A stretch of 64,000 nt of DNA from Bradyrhizobium sp. NP1. GTDB taxonomy: Bacteria > Pseudomonadota > Alphaproteobacteria > Rhizobiales > Xanthobacteraceae. Position 1 is the stretch's first letter. Each line of letters starts with the position of its first letter. A program made the position numbers and the translations under genes. A model generated the notes under the pieces. That model had not been told where the DNA came from. It was given only the letters and a program-made list of their open reading frames with translations, and ran no database searches. Positions 15,410-23,940 of this stretch are shown piece by piece. Where the stretch lies: positions 2,396,001 to 2,460,000 of the forward strand of contig NZ_CP127385.1 in NCBI RefSeq assembly GCF_030378205.1. Direction: 5' to 3'.

Positions 15410-16852
15410 ATGACAGTTCACGCCTCCTGTACTCGTGGTTGCTTCGCGCTCGCGGTCGTTTCGGCGGCCTGCGCATTCAGTGCCGCGCATGCCGCCTCGC
15501 CATCGCCTGATAGTGTGTCTCTCAGCAAGTCCACGATCACGTGGAGCACCGTCAAATATGCGACCGATGCGGAGAACGGACTGGTCAGCGGGTCGCTCGA
15601 CAAGAACACCATCGTCGGCCGCACGTTCAAGACCTATGTGCTCGAGAACCGCTACCTAAAGGTGACGCTCGTGCCCGACTTTGGTGGGCGCATTCTCTCC
15701 ATCATCTACAAGCCGACCGGCCACGAGCAACTCTACCGGACGGAAGTAGGCGTGCCCTACGGGATCCAGGGCGGCATTTTCTACTACGACTGGCTGATGG
15801 TGTATGGCGGCATCTTCCCCACCTTCCCGGATGCCGAGCACGGCAAGACCTGGCTGAAGCCCTGGCATTTCAAGGTGGTGACGGAAAGCGCCGGCGAAGT
15901 GACGGTGTCGATGTCCCTCAAGGACGATTTCGCGTATGCCGCGGCGCCGGGGCAGTTCTTGCGGGGCTCGACGGGTATGGAGGCGACCTATTATGTCACG
16001 CTGAAGGCCGATCGCGCCGCGGTCGATGCGCGCATGGTGTTGAAAAATCCGCAACCCAAGGCGATCAAATACGAGTACTGGACCTGCACGACGCTCGCGC
16101 CGGGATCGGACCCGAAAATTCCCAAAGCGACCGGCGGCGCCGAAATCATCGCGCCGATAGAGGCCTACAGCACGCCCGGCTGGTCGGCCAATCTGTCCGC
16201 CGGCGACAAGCGCCTGGGTAACGGCGCGAGCCGCTTCGAGAAGCTGCGCTACTTCAGGAACTGGCCGACGATGGGCATCGCCTACGCGGCGCCCGACATG
16301 CAGGGCGGGAATTTCTGGGGCGTGATCAACCACGACAACGAAGAGGGGATCATTCGCATCGCCGACAACACGGTCACGCCTGGCCTGAAAATGTGGACCT
16401 GGGGATACCCGTCCTTCACCAACGAAACCGACGCGCGCAAGGATCCGAACCCGCAGCGGCCATACGTCGAATTGTGGGCGGGCGTGTCAGACCAGTTTTT
16501 CCATAGCGCCAGCCTTCCTGCGCTGGGGGAAGTGTCGATTCCGGAGACTTATAGTCCGACCGTCGGCATGAGCAACGTGACGCACGCGAACGAGAACATG
16601 CTGGTCAATCTCTCGGCCGAGGCATCGGGCGTGGACCTGCAGTTCTTCAGTATCGAACCGGCGACGCCGTTGCGCGTGACGTTGAGGCGTGGCGACGCGA
16701 TATTGTTCGACGCTGGCGTGAAAGCCGACCCCAAGAGTGGAAATCATCTTTCCGCGGCGCTTGCCGCCGGTGGCAGCGCCGAACAGGTCAAGCTGACGAT
16801 CAGCACCGCGGAAGGCAAGGAGCTGATCGCGGCCGAGGCACGAATAAGATAG
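15410..16852 (+). CDS. Secreted DUF5107 domain-containing protein
   Basis: A 480-residue exported protein. The signal peptide is clear: basic start, hydrophobic LAVVSAACAFSAAHA, cleavage after AHA. The mature part (ENRYLKVTLVPDFGGRILSIIYKPTGHEQLY) matches the DUF5107 / galactose-mutarotase-like beta-sandwich region seen in carbohydrate-active proteins, with further aromatic-rich strands (GIQGGIFYYDWLMVYGG). The usual TPR repeats found after DUF5107 in larger proteins are missing; the C-terminal 100 residues are a separate beta-rich domain. No catalytic residue can be named. A periplasmic sugar-binding or processing role is possible. It stands alone between carbamate kinase and a convergent dehydrogenase. 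Confidence 0.75.
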   Translation: MTVHASCTRGCFALAVVSAACAFSAAHAASPSPDSVSLSKSTITWSTVKYATDAENGLVSGSLDKNTIVGRTFKTYVLENRYLKVTLVPDFGGRILSIIYKPTGHEQLYRTEVGVPYGIQGGIFYYDWLMVYGGIFPTFPDAEHGKTWLKPWHFKVVTESAGEVTVSMSLKDDFAYAAAPGQFLRGSTGMEATYYVTLKADRAAVDARMVLKNPQPKAIKYEYWTCTTLAPGSDPKIPKATGGAEIIAPIEAYSTPGWSANLSAGDKRLGNGASRFEKLRYFRNWPTMGIAYAAPDMQGGNFWGVINHDNEEGIIRIADNTVTPGLKMWTWGYPSFTNETDARKDPNPQRPYVELWAGVSDQFFHSASLPALGEVSIPETYSPTVGMSNVTHANENMLVNLSAEASGVDLQFFSIEPATPLRVTLRRGDAILFDAGVKADPKSGNHLSAALAAGGSAEQVKLTISTAEGKELIAAEARIR

Positions 16853-16917
16853 GCACTGGCGAATCCGTCCGGGTCGCGCACGCCAGCGTTCTCGGGCGCG
16901 GCCTGTGGTCAGCGATT

Positions 16918-17799
16918 TCAGGTCCGCTTCGTCCAATTCTGGTACATGGCGAGCAGTGAAACGATATCCTGGCCGCGAAATCCCTCAGCCAGTGCCAGCG
17001 CGTAGAGCTCGCGGGTGGCGGATGCGGACGGGGTCGGCATCTGCATCGCCCGTCCGAGCTCGATACCTAGCGCCAGGTCCTTCTCGCCGAGCTCCATCTT
17101 GAATCCCGGCGAGAAGTCGCCCTTGAGCGCGTTGGGGAAGCGCTTGGTGAAATGGTGCGAGCGTCCGCCGCTGACCGACAACACGTCGTACAGCTTCTGC
17201 GGCTCGACGCCGGCCGCGACGCCGAGCGCGAAAGCTTCCGCCGCGACGAGCACATTGCCCATTGACATCATGTTGTTGACGATCTTGACGACCTTCGCCG
17301 TTCCAACGCCGCCGGTGTATTTCCAGTCGGTGCCAAGCAGCCTCAGAATGGGCTCGGCACGCGCCACGTCGGCCGCTTCGCCGCCGGCAATCAGAATCAG
17401 TTTGCCTGAGCGCGCCTCGTTCGGGCTGCCGCTGACCGGACAATCGACGACCGCAATCCCGCGTGACGCAGCCGCCTCGGCGACCTGCCGCATCGTTTGC
17501 GGATCGATGGTGCTGAGCTCGATGCACAATGTGCCCCTCGCGGCGTGGGCCACGATGCCGTCGGCTCCAAGCCACGCGCTCGTCACCGCCTTCGGATCCG
17601 GCAGGCTGGTCAGCACGAGCTCGCGGCCGGCGAGCGCCTCCGCAATGCTCGGCGCCATCTGAAAGCCGTCGCTGGAAAGACGGGCGCGCTGATCGGGATC
17701 AAGATCATATCCGGCGACATCGAGGCCGGATTCGCGCAGACGTCCGGCCATGCCTGATCCCATCTGGCCCATTCCGATCACCGCGACTTTCTCAGGCAT
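16918..17799 (-). CDS. NAD(P)-dependent beta-hydroxyacid dehydrogenase (3-hydroxyisobutyrate / tartronate-semialdehyde reductase family)
   Basis: A 293-residue member of the beta-hydroxyacid dehydrogenase family. The N-terminal Rossmann motif is VAVIGMGQMGSGMAGRL; the substrate-binding segment is VDCPVSGSPNEARSGKL and the catalytic lysine lies in GTAKVVKIVNNMM (K-x-x-x-N). The start ATG follows GGGAGGATC. Possible substrates are 3-hydroxyisobutyrate, tartronate semialdehyde or sulfolactaldehyde; sequence alone does not decide. Tartronate semialdehyde reductase would connect to glyoxylate from ureidoglycolate, which is attractive here, but the gene is not in that operon. Confidence 0.85.
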   Translation of the reverse strand: MPEKVAVIGMGQMGSGMAGRLRESGLDVAGYDLDPDQRARLSSDGFQMAPSIAEALAGRELVLTSLPDPKAVTSAWLGADGIVAHAARGTLCIELSTIDPQTMRQVAEAAASRGIAVVDCPVSGSPNEARSGKLILIAGGEAADVARAEPILRLLGTDWKYTGGVGTAKVVKIVNNMMSMGNVLVAAEAFALGVAAGVEPQKLYDVLSVSGGRSHHFTKRFPNALKGDFSPGFKMELGEKDLALGIELGRAMQMPTPSASATRELYALALAEGFRGQDIVSLLAMYQNWTKRT

Positions 17800-18245
17800 C
17801 TGATCCTCCCTTCACTCGATGGCTGCGCCACCCGCGCACAACGAGATGAGGCGCCGCGGAGCTGTCCCGGCGGACCACGCATCCGAATTTCGGCGTCATT
17901 ACGTATCTACAACGACCGGCGGCTCCGCGCCATCCGCGGGCAGGGGGCGCGGCGCCTGCGTCGTCCCGGGGCGTATTCCGTCTCGCGGGGAGCGGACACG
18001 ATGCGGCGTGGCGCTTGCCGGCCATGCAAACGGCTCATTTGCGCCAGCTGCGTGGTCTGATGAGGGCGCGGCCGGATCGCTCAGCGAAGAACGACGGAGG
18101 GGCCAAATTGCGCGAACGCCAGAAGCACGATGACGATGAGAGCGGCGAGAGCGATGAGCTTGCGCATCTTGATCATCCCCTTGTTCGGACCACGGGCAAC
18201 TCGCGGAGACTGCAGCCGGCCGGTCCGCGAGGTCCCTTGCACCGG
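17800..18245. other. Intergenic stretch without an established gene
   Basis: About 450 bp between two minus-strand genes. The left 280 bp shows no convincing coding frame, repeat or hairpin. The right part contains one candidate small membrane-protein gene at 18081-18167 on the minus strand, listed separately. Nothing else is seen. Confidence 0.4.
18081..18167 (-). CDS. Candidate small single-pass membrane protein (28 residues)
   Basis: Minus-strand frame from ATG 18167 to TGA 18081-18083 encodes 28 residues: a basic start MRK, a long hydrophobic run LIALAALIVIVLLAFAQ, and a short tail ending VVLR. AAGGGG lies about 10 bases before the ATG; another ATG at 18176 would give 31 residues but sits on that site. 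The composition is that of a small inner-membrane protein. It lies downstream of the alpha/beta hydrolase gene on the same strand. There is no homology evidence, so confidence is low. Confidence 0.35.
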   Translation of the reverse strand: MRKLIALAALIVIVLLAFAQFGPSVVLR

Positions 18246-19301
18246 TTACGCTTCGGCCGTCACGTTGATGACCGCCTCGGCAAAGGCTTGGGGCGCCTCC
18301 TGGGGCAGGTTGTGGCCGATGCCGCCCTTGATGGTCCGGTGCGCATATTTGCCCGAGAACATCTTGGCATAGGCGGCGGGCTCCGGATGCGGAGCGCCGT
18401 TGGCGTCGCCCTCCATGGTGATGGTGGGCACGCTGATGACGGGGGCCTGGGCGAGCCGCTTCTCGAACTCGTCATATCTCGCTTCACCCTCGGCAAGCCC
18501 GAGCCGCCAGCGATAGTTGTGGATCACGACCGCGACATGGTCCGGATTGTCGAAGGATTTCGCGCTGCGGTCGAAGGTCGCGTCGTCGAAATTCCACTTC
18601 GGCGAGGCGAGCTGCCAGATCAGCTTCGAGAAATCGTGACGGTACTTGTCGTAACCGGCGCGGCCGCGCTCGGTCGCGAAATAGAATTGGTACCACCATT
18701 GCAGCTCGGCCTTCGGCGGCAGCGGCATCCGGCCCGACTCCTGGCTGCCGATCAGGTAGCCGCTGACGGAGACCATGGCCTTGCAGCGCTCGGGCCAGAG
18801 CGCGGCGATGATGTTGGCCGTTCGTGCACCCCAGTCGAATCCGGCAAGCGTCGCCTTCTGGATCTTGAGCGCATCCATCAGCGCGATGGTATCGACGGCG
18901 ATCGCCGAGGGCTGGCCGTTGCGCACCGTTGCATCGGAAAGAAACCGCGTGGTGCCGTAGCCGCGCAGATACGGCACGATCACCCTGTAGCCTGCCGACG
19001 CCAGCACTGGGGCGACGTCGGCAAAGCTGTAGATGTCGTAGGGCCAGCCGTGGAGCAGGATCGCGGGTTCGCCGCTGGCGGGGCCTGTCTCGACATAGCC
19101 CACGTTGAGGAGGCCGGCATCGATCTGCTTCGGCGAAGCGAACGCGGCGTTCGCCTCCGGCCTGACCGGTCGCGGGCTTGCGGATTTTGTCTTGCCCGGC
19201 CGCGCCTCGGCGGACCGATTGAAGGTGAGCTGGGATGCGGCAAAGGCAGCCGCGGCGGTGCCGAGCAAGCGGCGGCGCTGGTGATTGAACTCGTCTGACA
19301 T
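18246..19301 (-). CDS. Tat-exported alpha/beta hydrolase, epoxide-hydrolase/dehalogenase type
   Basis: Alpha/beta-fold hydrolase of 351 residues. The ATG at 19301 follows GGAGAGAAGG and begins a twin-arginine signal: NHQRRRLLGTAAAAFAASQL. The oxyanion segment is LLHGWPYDIYSFADV, the nucleophile is Asp in LAGFDWGARTANI, and the catalytic His is in GGIGHNLPQEAP. Asp as nucleophile points to epoxide hydrolase or haloalkane dehalogenase rather than an esterase. Upstream of it lies a CTAAC-type direct-repeat box shared with two other genes near the STAND regulator. The substrate is unknown. Confidence 0.82.
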   Translation of the reverse strand: MSDEFNHQRRRLLGTAAAAFAASQLTFNRSAEARPGKTKSASPRPVRPEANAAFASPKQIDAGLLNVGYVETGPASGEPAILLHGWPYDIYSFADVAPVLASAGYRVIVPYLRGYGTTRFLSDATVRNGQPSAIAVDTIALMDALKIQKATLAGFDWGARTANIIAALWPERCKAMVSVSGYLIGSQESGRMPLPPKAELQWWYQFYFATERGRAGYDKYRHDFSKLIWQLASPKWNFDDATFDRSAKSFDNPDHVAVVIHNYRWRLGLAEGEARYDEFEKRLAQAPVISVPTITMEGDANGAPHPEPAAYAKMFSGKYAHRTIKGGIGHNLPQEAPQAFAEAVINVTAEA

Positions 19302-19404
19302 CCTTCTCTCCGGTTGGCTCGTTGACAGCCGCATGATGCGACCGTCGCGTGGACTCTCGATGTTGGTTCTGCCGTACTCTGCACCTTGGCGGAGCCCATG
19401 GCTC

Positions 19405-19431
19405 GTTAAGTGTTGTTAGACGTTGCGAGCG
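19405..19431 (-). promoter_or_regulatory. Regulator box 1 (10-bp-spaced CTAAC repeats)
   Basis: Read toward the hydrolase gene (minus strand) the site has CGCTCGCAAC, then CTAAC and TTAAC spaced 10 bp apart. The same layout, in the same orientation to its gene, is found at 20255-20281 and 26039-26075. Direct repeats one helical turn apart suit an OmpR/PhoB-type winged helix, such as the one in the nearby STAND regulator (inference). Confidence 0.5.
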
Positions 19432-19473
19432 AGAACCTTGGCATAACCGGACGGGCGCCCGGGATTTGCCTCG

Positions 19474-20190
19474 CTACTCGAATGAGGCGTCGAAGATCTC
19501 GACGTCGAGGAGGACCGGCCTGGGCGTAACCGTTCCGTCGGGCTGCAGGGGCAGTGATCGCCGCAGCGTGGGAAGCACGATGCCGGAGAATGCCTGATGC
19601 GCCCATGAAAAGTGTGCGACCCTGGTACCGAGGAGATCATGGTCTGTCCGCCGCTGCAGACCCTTGTCGTCGAAGTAGAAAATCTGTTCCGCAGAGTGGG
19701 TGACGACGGTTGGCGGAAATATGGCCTTGAGGCGTCGCCACGCATGGCCGTGCTCCTGTACCGGCGGCAGTTCACCCGTCCTGACGTCGGGGTGGGTGAG
19801 AAGGAATGGCGTCGTCAGGTAGTTCCAGAGCGAAAAGCCGCAAAAGAAGATCAGATATGGCTCATCCCACGGAGCGTCCGCGGCGTGGTCGCGGAACGAC
19901 AGCTGTGGGCTGCGCCAGGTGCGCAGCACCTGGCCGTCCGCGCCTTCGATCATGACGCAGTCCGGCTGGTAGAGGCCGCAGGTATCGGGGCCATTGAATC
20001 CTGTGAACCGCACGAGCTGCGTCTGGGTGGCTCCTTCCGCCACGATGTCCTTGAAGCGGCCGGTTCGGCCCGCGCGGGACAACAATGTGCCGTCGATTGA
20101 AAGCTGGAGCGTGAATCGCTTCAAACTGTTCCAGCGCGTCATGCTGCCGCTGGCTTCGATCACCTCGTCGAGCAGTGTCATACGTCGCAT
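19474..20190 (-). CDS. Conserved hypothetical protein, possibly beta-rich
   Basis: A 238-residue protein without signal peptide or membrane segment. It starts TLLDEVIEASGSMTRWNSLKRFTLQLSIDG and has alternating hydrophobic strands and many aromatic residues (YLIFFCGFSLWNYLTTPFLL; AEQIFYFDDKGLQRRTDHDLLG). This pattern recalls LolA/lipoprotein-carrier-like beta folds, but that is a weak impression and no catalytic motif can be named. It lies between the STAND regulator gene and the alpha/beta hydrolase on the same strand. It has its own CTAAC-type box at 20255-20281, so it is probably part of the same regulon. Function unknown. Confidence 0.7.
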   Translation of the reverse strand: MRRMTLLDEVIEASGSMTRWNSLKRFTLQLSIDGTLLSRAGRTGRFKDIVAEGATQTQLVRFTGFNGPDTCGLYQPDCVMIEGADGQVLRTWRSPQLSFRDHAADAPWDEPYLIFFCGFSLWNYLTTPFLLTHPDVRTGELPPVQEHGHAWRRLKAIFPPTVVTHSAEQIFYFDDKGLQRRTDHDLLGTRVAHFSWAHQAFSGIVLPTLRRSLPLQPDGTVTPRPVLLDVEIFDASFE

Positions 20191-20254
20191 ATTCCGTCAG
20201 GTGCCGGACCCCTCTGGTCCTTCTCACCATGACGGCGCCGATGCGATTTGGCGC

Positions 20255-20281
20255 GTTAGAAGTTGTTAGGAGTTGCAAGCG
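20255..20281 (-). promoter_or_regulatory. Regulator box 2 (10-bp-spaced CTAAC repeats)
   Basis: Read toward the hypothetical gene (minus strand) it has CGCTTGCAAC, then CTAAC and CTAAC spaced 10 bp. It lies in the gap between the regulator's stop and the hypothetical gene's start. Match to the boxes at 19405-19431 and 26039-26075 covers GC(A)AC plus the repeats at identical spacing. Confidence 0.5.
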
Positions 20282-20298
20282 CGTTGCGCGATTCTATC

Positions 20299-23160
20299 TT
20301 ATTGACGTGGCGCGCGATTTTCTGCCTCAAGCAGGGTCCTTGCAGCAATCAGGTCGAGGCTGGCGAGGCCTTCGGTGTATCGGGCATGAAGCGGGGCGAT
20401 CAAGGCGCACGCCTCGGCGCCGCGGCCGCTCTGCCGCCAAAGCCGTCCGAGCGTGAGTGCCGCGCGCAATTCCCACCCGAGCGCAGATTGCTTGCGGGCA
20501 ATCTCGATCGCCCGCAGCAGCCAGCTTTCGGCCTCGGCGGTGCGACCGCACAAGCCCAGGATATGACCCTTGACCCGGAGCATTTCGGGCAGATCGAAGG
20601 ACTCCCCGCTATCGCCGATCTGGGCCATGGCGCCGTCGATCGTATGCAGCGCCTCGTCGAACTGGTTCAGCGACGTCAGGCCTTCGGCCAGCGCAGTTGC
20701 AAACACCGTCGTCATGATCCGGTGGCGCGTCTCGTACAGTGTCGCCTGACTGCGGCGCAGATGCTCGATTCCGGCGCGGACTTCGCCGCGGCGGACCAGA
20801 AGTTCTCCCTTCTGACCGATGCCGACCGCGTGGTACGGCCCGAGAAAATGCTTCGCCGCGTGATCGATCAATCGTTCGATCAGGTTTTCGGCGTTGGTCC
20901 AGTCCCCGGTCCAGAGAAACACGTAGATCGTCCAGATCAGGGAAATGCCGAGCGTCAGCGGCTGCTCGAGGCGCTCCGCTTCGCCGATCGTATATCGCGC
21001 GGCCTCCACGGCTCGATCGGGGTGCCCGGTCAGCCACAGGCTCCGCGCGAATGCCACCAGCGCAATGAGGCGGTCGTCATATCCCAGCCGAAGAATGTTG
21101 AGGCGCTGCGAGCTCGGATTATGGGTCATCGCGCTCTCGCAGAGCTCGACGGCCTTGTCCTGGTTGCCGATCAGGTGGTGGGCGACGCCGAGCATCCATT
21201 CGACGTTCAGCGTGCTGGCAGGATCATCCAATGCCCTGGCAACAGCCTCACCCTGCTCGCCCATGTGCAGCGCGCCGCGGAAGTCGCCGATCCGGGTCAG
21301 GTAGATATGAAGCCCCCGCAACAGCCACAATTGCCAATGCAGATCGTCAAGCGACCTGGCAAGGGCGAGGCTGCGCGTGAAGGCCGACCGGACCGCCTCG
21401 GCATTGCCTTGCGTAAACATCACGGACACGCCGAGCGCGGCTTGCAGCTCCATCTCCCGGCGAGGGCCGGTCGATCCCCCCTCGAGCGAGGCAAGCGCCT
21501 GCCTGGTCCAGCGATTGCATTCGGTCAACAGCGAAAGCTCGAGAAAGAATTGAGCGGCTGCCGCGGCGAGATCCACCGCGATGCGGCGATCTCCGTGTTC
21601 GGAAAAGCTCCAGTCGAGCGCGGCGCGCACATTGGCGAGATGTTCGGCGTGAGGAAGGAAGCTTTCTCCTGTCGGAACGCGCGTGGAGTCGGCGGGAATG
21701 TCGGCGAGCAGGTCGATGAAGTGTTCTGCATGGACGCGGTGGACGCGATCCGCCTCGCCGCTTGTCGCGAGCTTCTCGGCCGCAAAGGCGCGCGTCGTAT
21801 CGAGCAGGCGATACCGCAGCGGTCGCACCGAATAGGGCGTCGCGATCAGTGACTTCACCACCAGGCCCGCGATCGCTTCGATGACCTCCGGCTCGCCGAG
21901 GCCTTCGCCGGTTGCAACCGCAAGCGCTGCGTCGAGCGTAAACGGGCCGACAAATACCGACAAGCGGCGCAACGTGGCGCTCTCGGCTGCCGGCAGCAGG
22001 TCGTAGCTCCAGCCGAGCGCGGCGCTCAGGGTCTGATGTCTGGGTATCGCCGTGCGTCTGCCTTGCCACAACAGCGAAAAGCGGCTGTTGAGCAGCGATG
22101 CGATGCCTGCAATGCCATAGGCATTGACCCTGCCGGCGGCGAGCTCGATCGCCAGCGCGATGCCGTCCAGCTTGGTGCAGATCTCCGCAACCAGCGGCGC
22201 CTCGTCGTCGCTGAGCTTGAACTCGCCGAGGCTCGCGGTGACGCGATCGACGAAAAGCTGCACCGCGGGATAGGTAAGCGCCTCGGCTGCATTCAAGCCG
22301 TCACGCCGGGGCGGACAATCGAGCGGGAACAGCCGGTAGACCTGTTCGCTTTCGATGCGAAAGGATTCGCGGCTGGTTGCCAGGATATGGAGTTCGCCAG
22401 CCTCCCTGACAATGCTTTCTGTGAGCGGCGCCAGTGTGTCCAGCACATGCTCGCAACTATCGAAGATCAGCAGCATCCGCTTGTTGCGCAGGAAGGTGAT
22501 CAGCCCTGGCATAGGGTTGTCAGAGCTGACGGTCAGGCCCAGACCCGATGCGATCGCGCTTGGTACAAGCTGGATGTCCCGGAGCGCGCTGAAATCGATG
22601 AAGAAGACCTGGCCGCCGAACGCCGCAAGCTGGCGGTGCGCCACGGCGACGGCAACCGACGTCTTCCCGATGCCGCCGGGCCCCACGATTGCGACGAGGC
22701 GATGAAGTTGAAGCTCGGCCGAAATCCTGTCGATCGATTCCGTCCGACCGATCATCTTGGAAAGCTGGGCGGGCAGGGAATGGCCGGTGGTGTGTCCGTT
22801 GACGGATGGCGCGGTACGCGATACGGCGGTCGCCGCGATCGGCGCGGCGAAACAATAGCCGCGTCCTGGAACGTTCACGACATAGCGCGCGTCGGACTCT
22901 CCATTGCGGAGCGCCTTGCGCAGCGCGGTGACATGGAATCGGAGACTGCCTTCATCCACGTTCACGCCGGCCCAGACTCGTTCGACCAACTCTCTCTTGT
23001 TGACGATCTCGCCGGCTCGCTCGGCGAGGAAGATGAGGATATCGAGCGCACGGCCGCCGATGTGGACGGGGGCGCCATCCTTTTCCAGCAGCCTTGCCTT
23101 CGGGAGCAGCTTGAACGGGCCGAAGGATATGGCGGCGTCCTCAGTATTTTCGCGGGGCAC
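20299..23160 (-). CDS. STAND-type ATPase transcriptional regulator with N-terminal OmpR-like winged helix
   Basis: A 953-residue signal-transduction ATPase. Residues 10-105 are an OmpR/PhoB-type DNA-binding winged helix (ISFGPFKLLPKARLL; LRFHVTALRKAL; RYVVNVPGRGYCF). A STAND NTPase follows, with Walker A GPGGIGKT at 160-167, Walker B LLIFDSCEHV and the sensor region LHILATSRESF. The C-terminal half is helical and TPR-like (NVRAALDWSF; many paired helices). This layout is like the AfsR/SARP-related regulators. Ligand sensing by the C-terminal repeats and ATP-driven switching are expected from the family. It likely controls the neighbouring hydrolases through the CTAAC repeats; a single GTTAG half-site lies just upstream of its own start (23176-23180). 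Confidence 0.88.
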   Translation of the reverse strand: MPRENTEDAAISFGPFKLLPKARLLEKDGAPVHIGGRALDILIFLAERAGEIVNKRELVERVWAGVNVDEGSLRFHVTALRKALRNGESDARYVVNVPGRGYCFAAPIAATAVSRTAPSVNGHTTGHSLPAQLSKMIGRTESIDRISAELQLHRLVAIVGPGGIGKTSVAVAVAHRQLAAFGGQVFFIDFSALRDIQLVPSAIASGLGLTVSSDNPMPGLITFLRNKRMLLIFDSCEHVLDTLAPLTESIVREAGELHILATSRESFRIESEQVYRLFPLDCPPRRDGLNAAEALTYPAVQLFVDRVTASLGEFKLSDDEAPLVAEICTKLDGIALAIELAAGRVNAYGIAGIASLLNSRFSLLWQGRRTAIPRHQTLSAALGWSYDLLPAAESATLRRLSVFVGPFTLDAALAVATGEGLGEPEVIEAIAGLVVKSLIATPYSVRPLRYRLLDTTRAFAAEKLATSGEADRVHRVHAEHFIDLLADIPADSTRVPTGESFLPHAEHLANVRAALDWSFSEHGDRRIAVDLAAAAAQFFLELSLLTECNRWTRQALASLEGGSTGPRREMELQAALGVSVMFTQGNAEAVRSAFTRSLALARSLDDLHWQLWLLRGLHIYLTRIGDFRGALHMGEQGEAVARALDDPASTLNVEWMLGVAHHLIGNQDKAVELCESAMTHNPSSQRLNILRLGYDDRLIALVAFARSLWLTGHPDRAVEAARYTIGEAERLEQPLTLGISLIWTIYVFLWTGDWTNAENLIERLIDHAAKHFLGPYHAVGIGQKGELLVRRGEVRAGIEHLRRSQATLYETRHRIMTTVFATALAEGLTSLNQFDEALHTIDGAMAQIGDSGESFDLPEMLRVKGHILGLCGRTAEAESWLLRAIEIARKQSALGWELRAALTLGRLWRQSGRGAEACALIAPLHARYTEGLASLDLIAARTLLEAENRAPRQ

Positions 23161-23313
23161 GCGCGCTTGCTTCTTGTTAGAGGATGGTTCCGGACCGCTT
23201 TTTTACTAGCCCGGGGCGAACCGGCGGTAAACAAGGTGTGATCGTATAATCGCTTGTCTTACCTCTCTTTTATGTCACGAGGCGCAACGCATAGTCGGCC
23301 TGCGAATGTCGTT

Positions 23314-23667
23314 TCAGCCACTTCTCGCGGCCTGACCCTTCAGCGAAAGCGGCGAGCACGCCCCGAGGTTTATCGCGGGATCGACAACACGCTTTTTTGC
23401 AGGATCATCGTCAGGCGCCCCGCGGAGGCTTGCGATGTGAAATCGCAGGCTGCCCCCCTCGACGGTGACATTGGGCCAGACCTGTGTGCGCAGATCGTCC
23501 TTGCCGACGACTTCGTTGGGGCATGACACCAGGACGACCAAAATATCGAAGGCCCGCTCGCTCAATTCGGCGGCAGCTCCGTCCTTGGTCAGCCGTCTCT
23601 CGTTCGCGACGAGGCTGAAAGGACCGAACGAGATGACCTCGTTGGTTTGCGCTGCCGGCGTCTTCAT
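23314..23667 (-). pseudogene. Truncated winged-helix domain, remnant of a second STAND-type regulator
   Basis: From ATG 23667 the frame encodes 117 residues. The first 80 or so (VISFGPFSLVANERRL; WPNVTVEGGSLRFHIASLR) match the DNA-binding domain of the neighbouring 953-residue regulator. After that the expected YVVNVPGRGYCF wing is replaced by unrelated sequence (KRVVDPAINLGACSPLSL), as after a frameshift or deletion, and no ATPase domain follows. It looks like the 5' stump of a duplicated regulator. It could still make a small DNA-binding protein, but the wing that contacts DNA is damaged. Confidence 0.55.
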
Positions 23668-23940
23668 TGGCGTCGTCTCTTGTAGCGCACTGTCTGCGCG
23701 ACATTTTATGCCAATCGCGAGGCCCGCACCATAGCGAAGCCGTCGCGGCCGCGACCCTTCGACCTGCCCGACGACTGGAATACCATGGCTCCTCTCAAGA
23801 GATGACGGGCAATGCAATTGAGCCCTTGGCCATCGACTCCGTGCGGACGAGACCGCTCGCACGAGCACCTACGACATCGTGAACGGAAGAAACCTGGTTG
23901 CGGAGGGGTTATGCAGGTCGTGTGCTGAGCAACGGAATTT

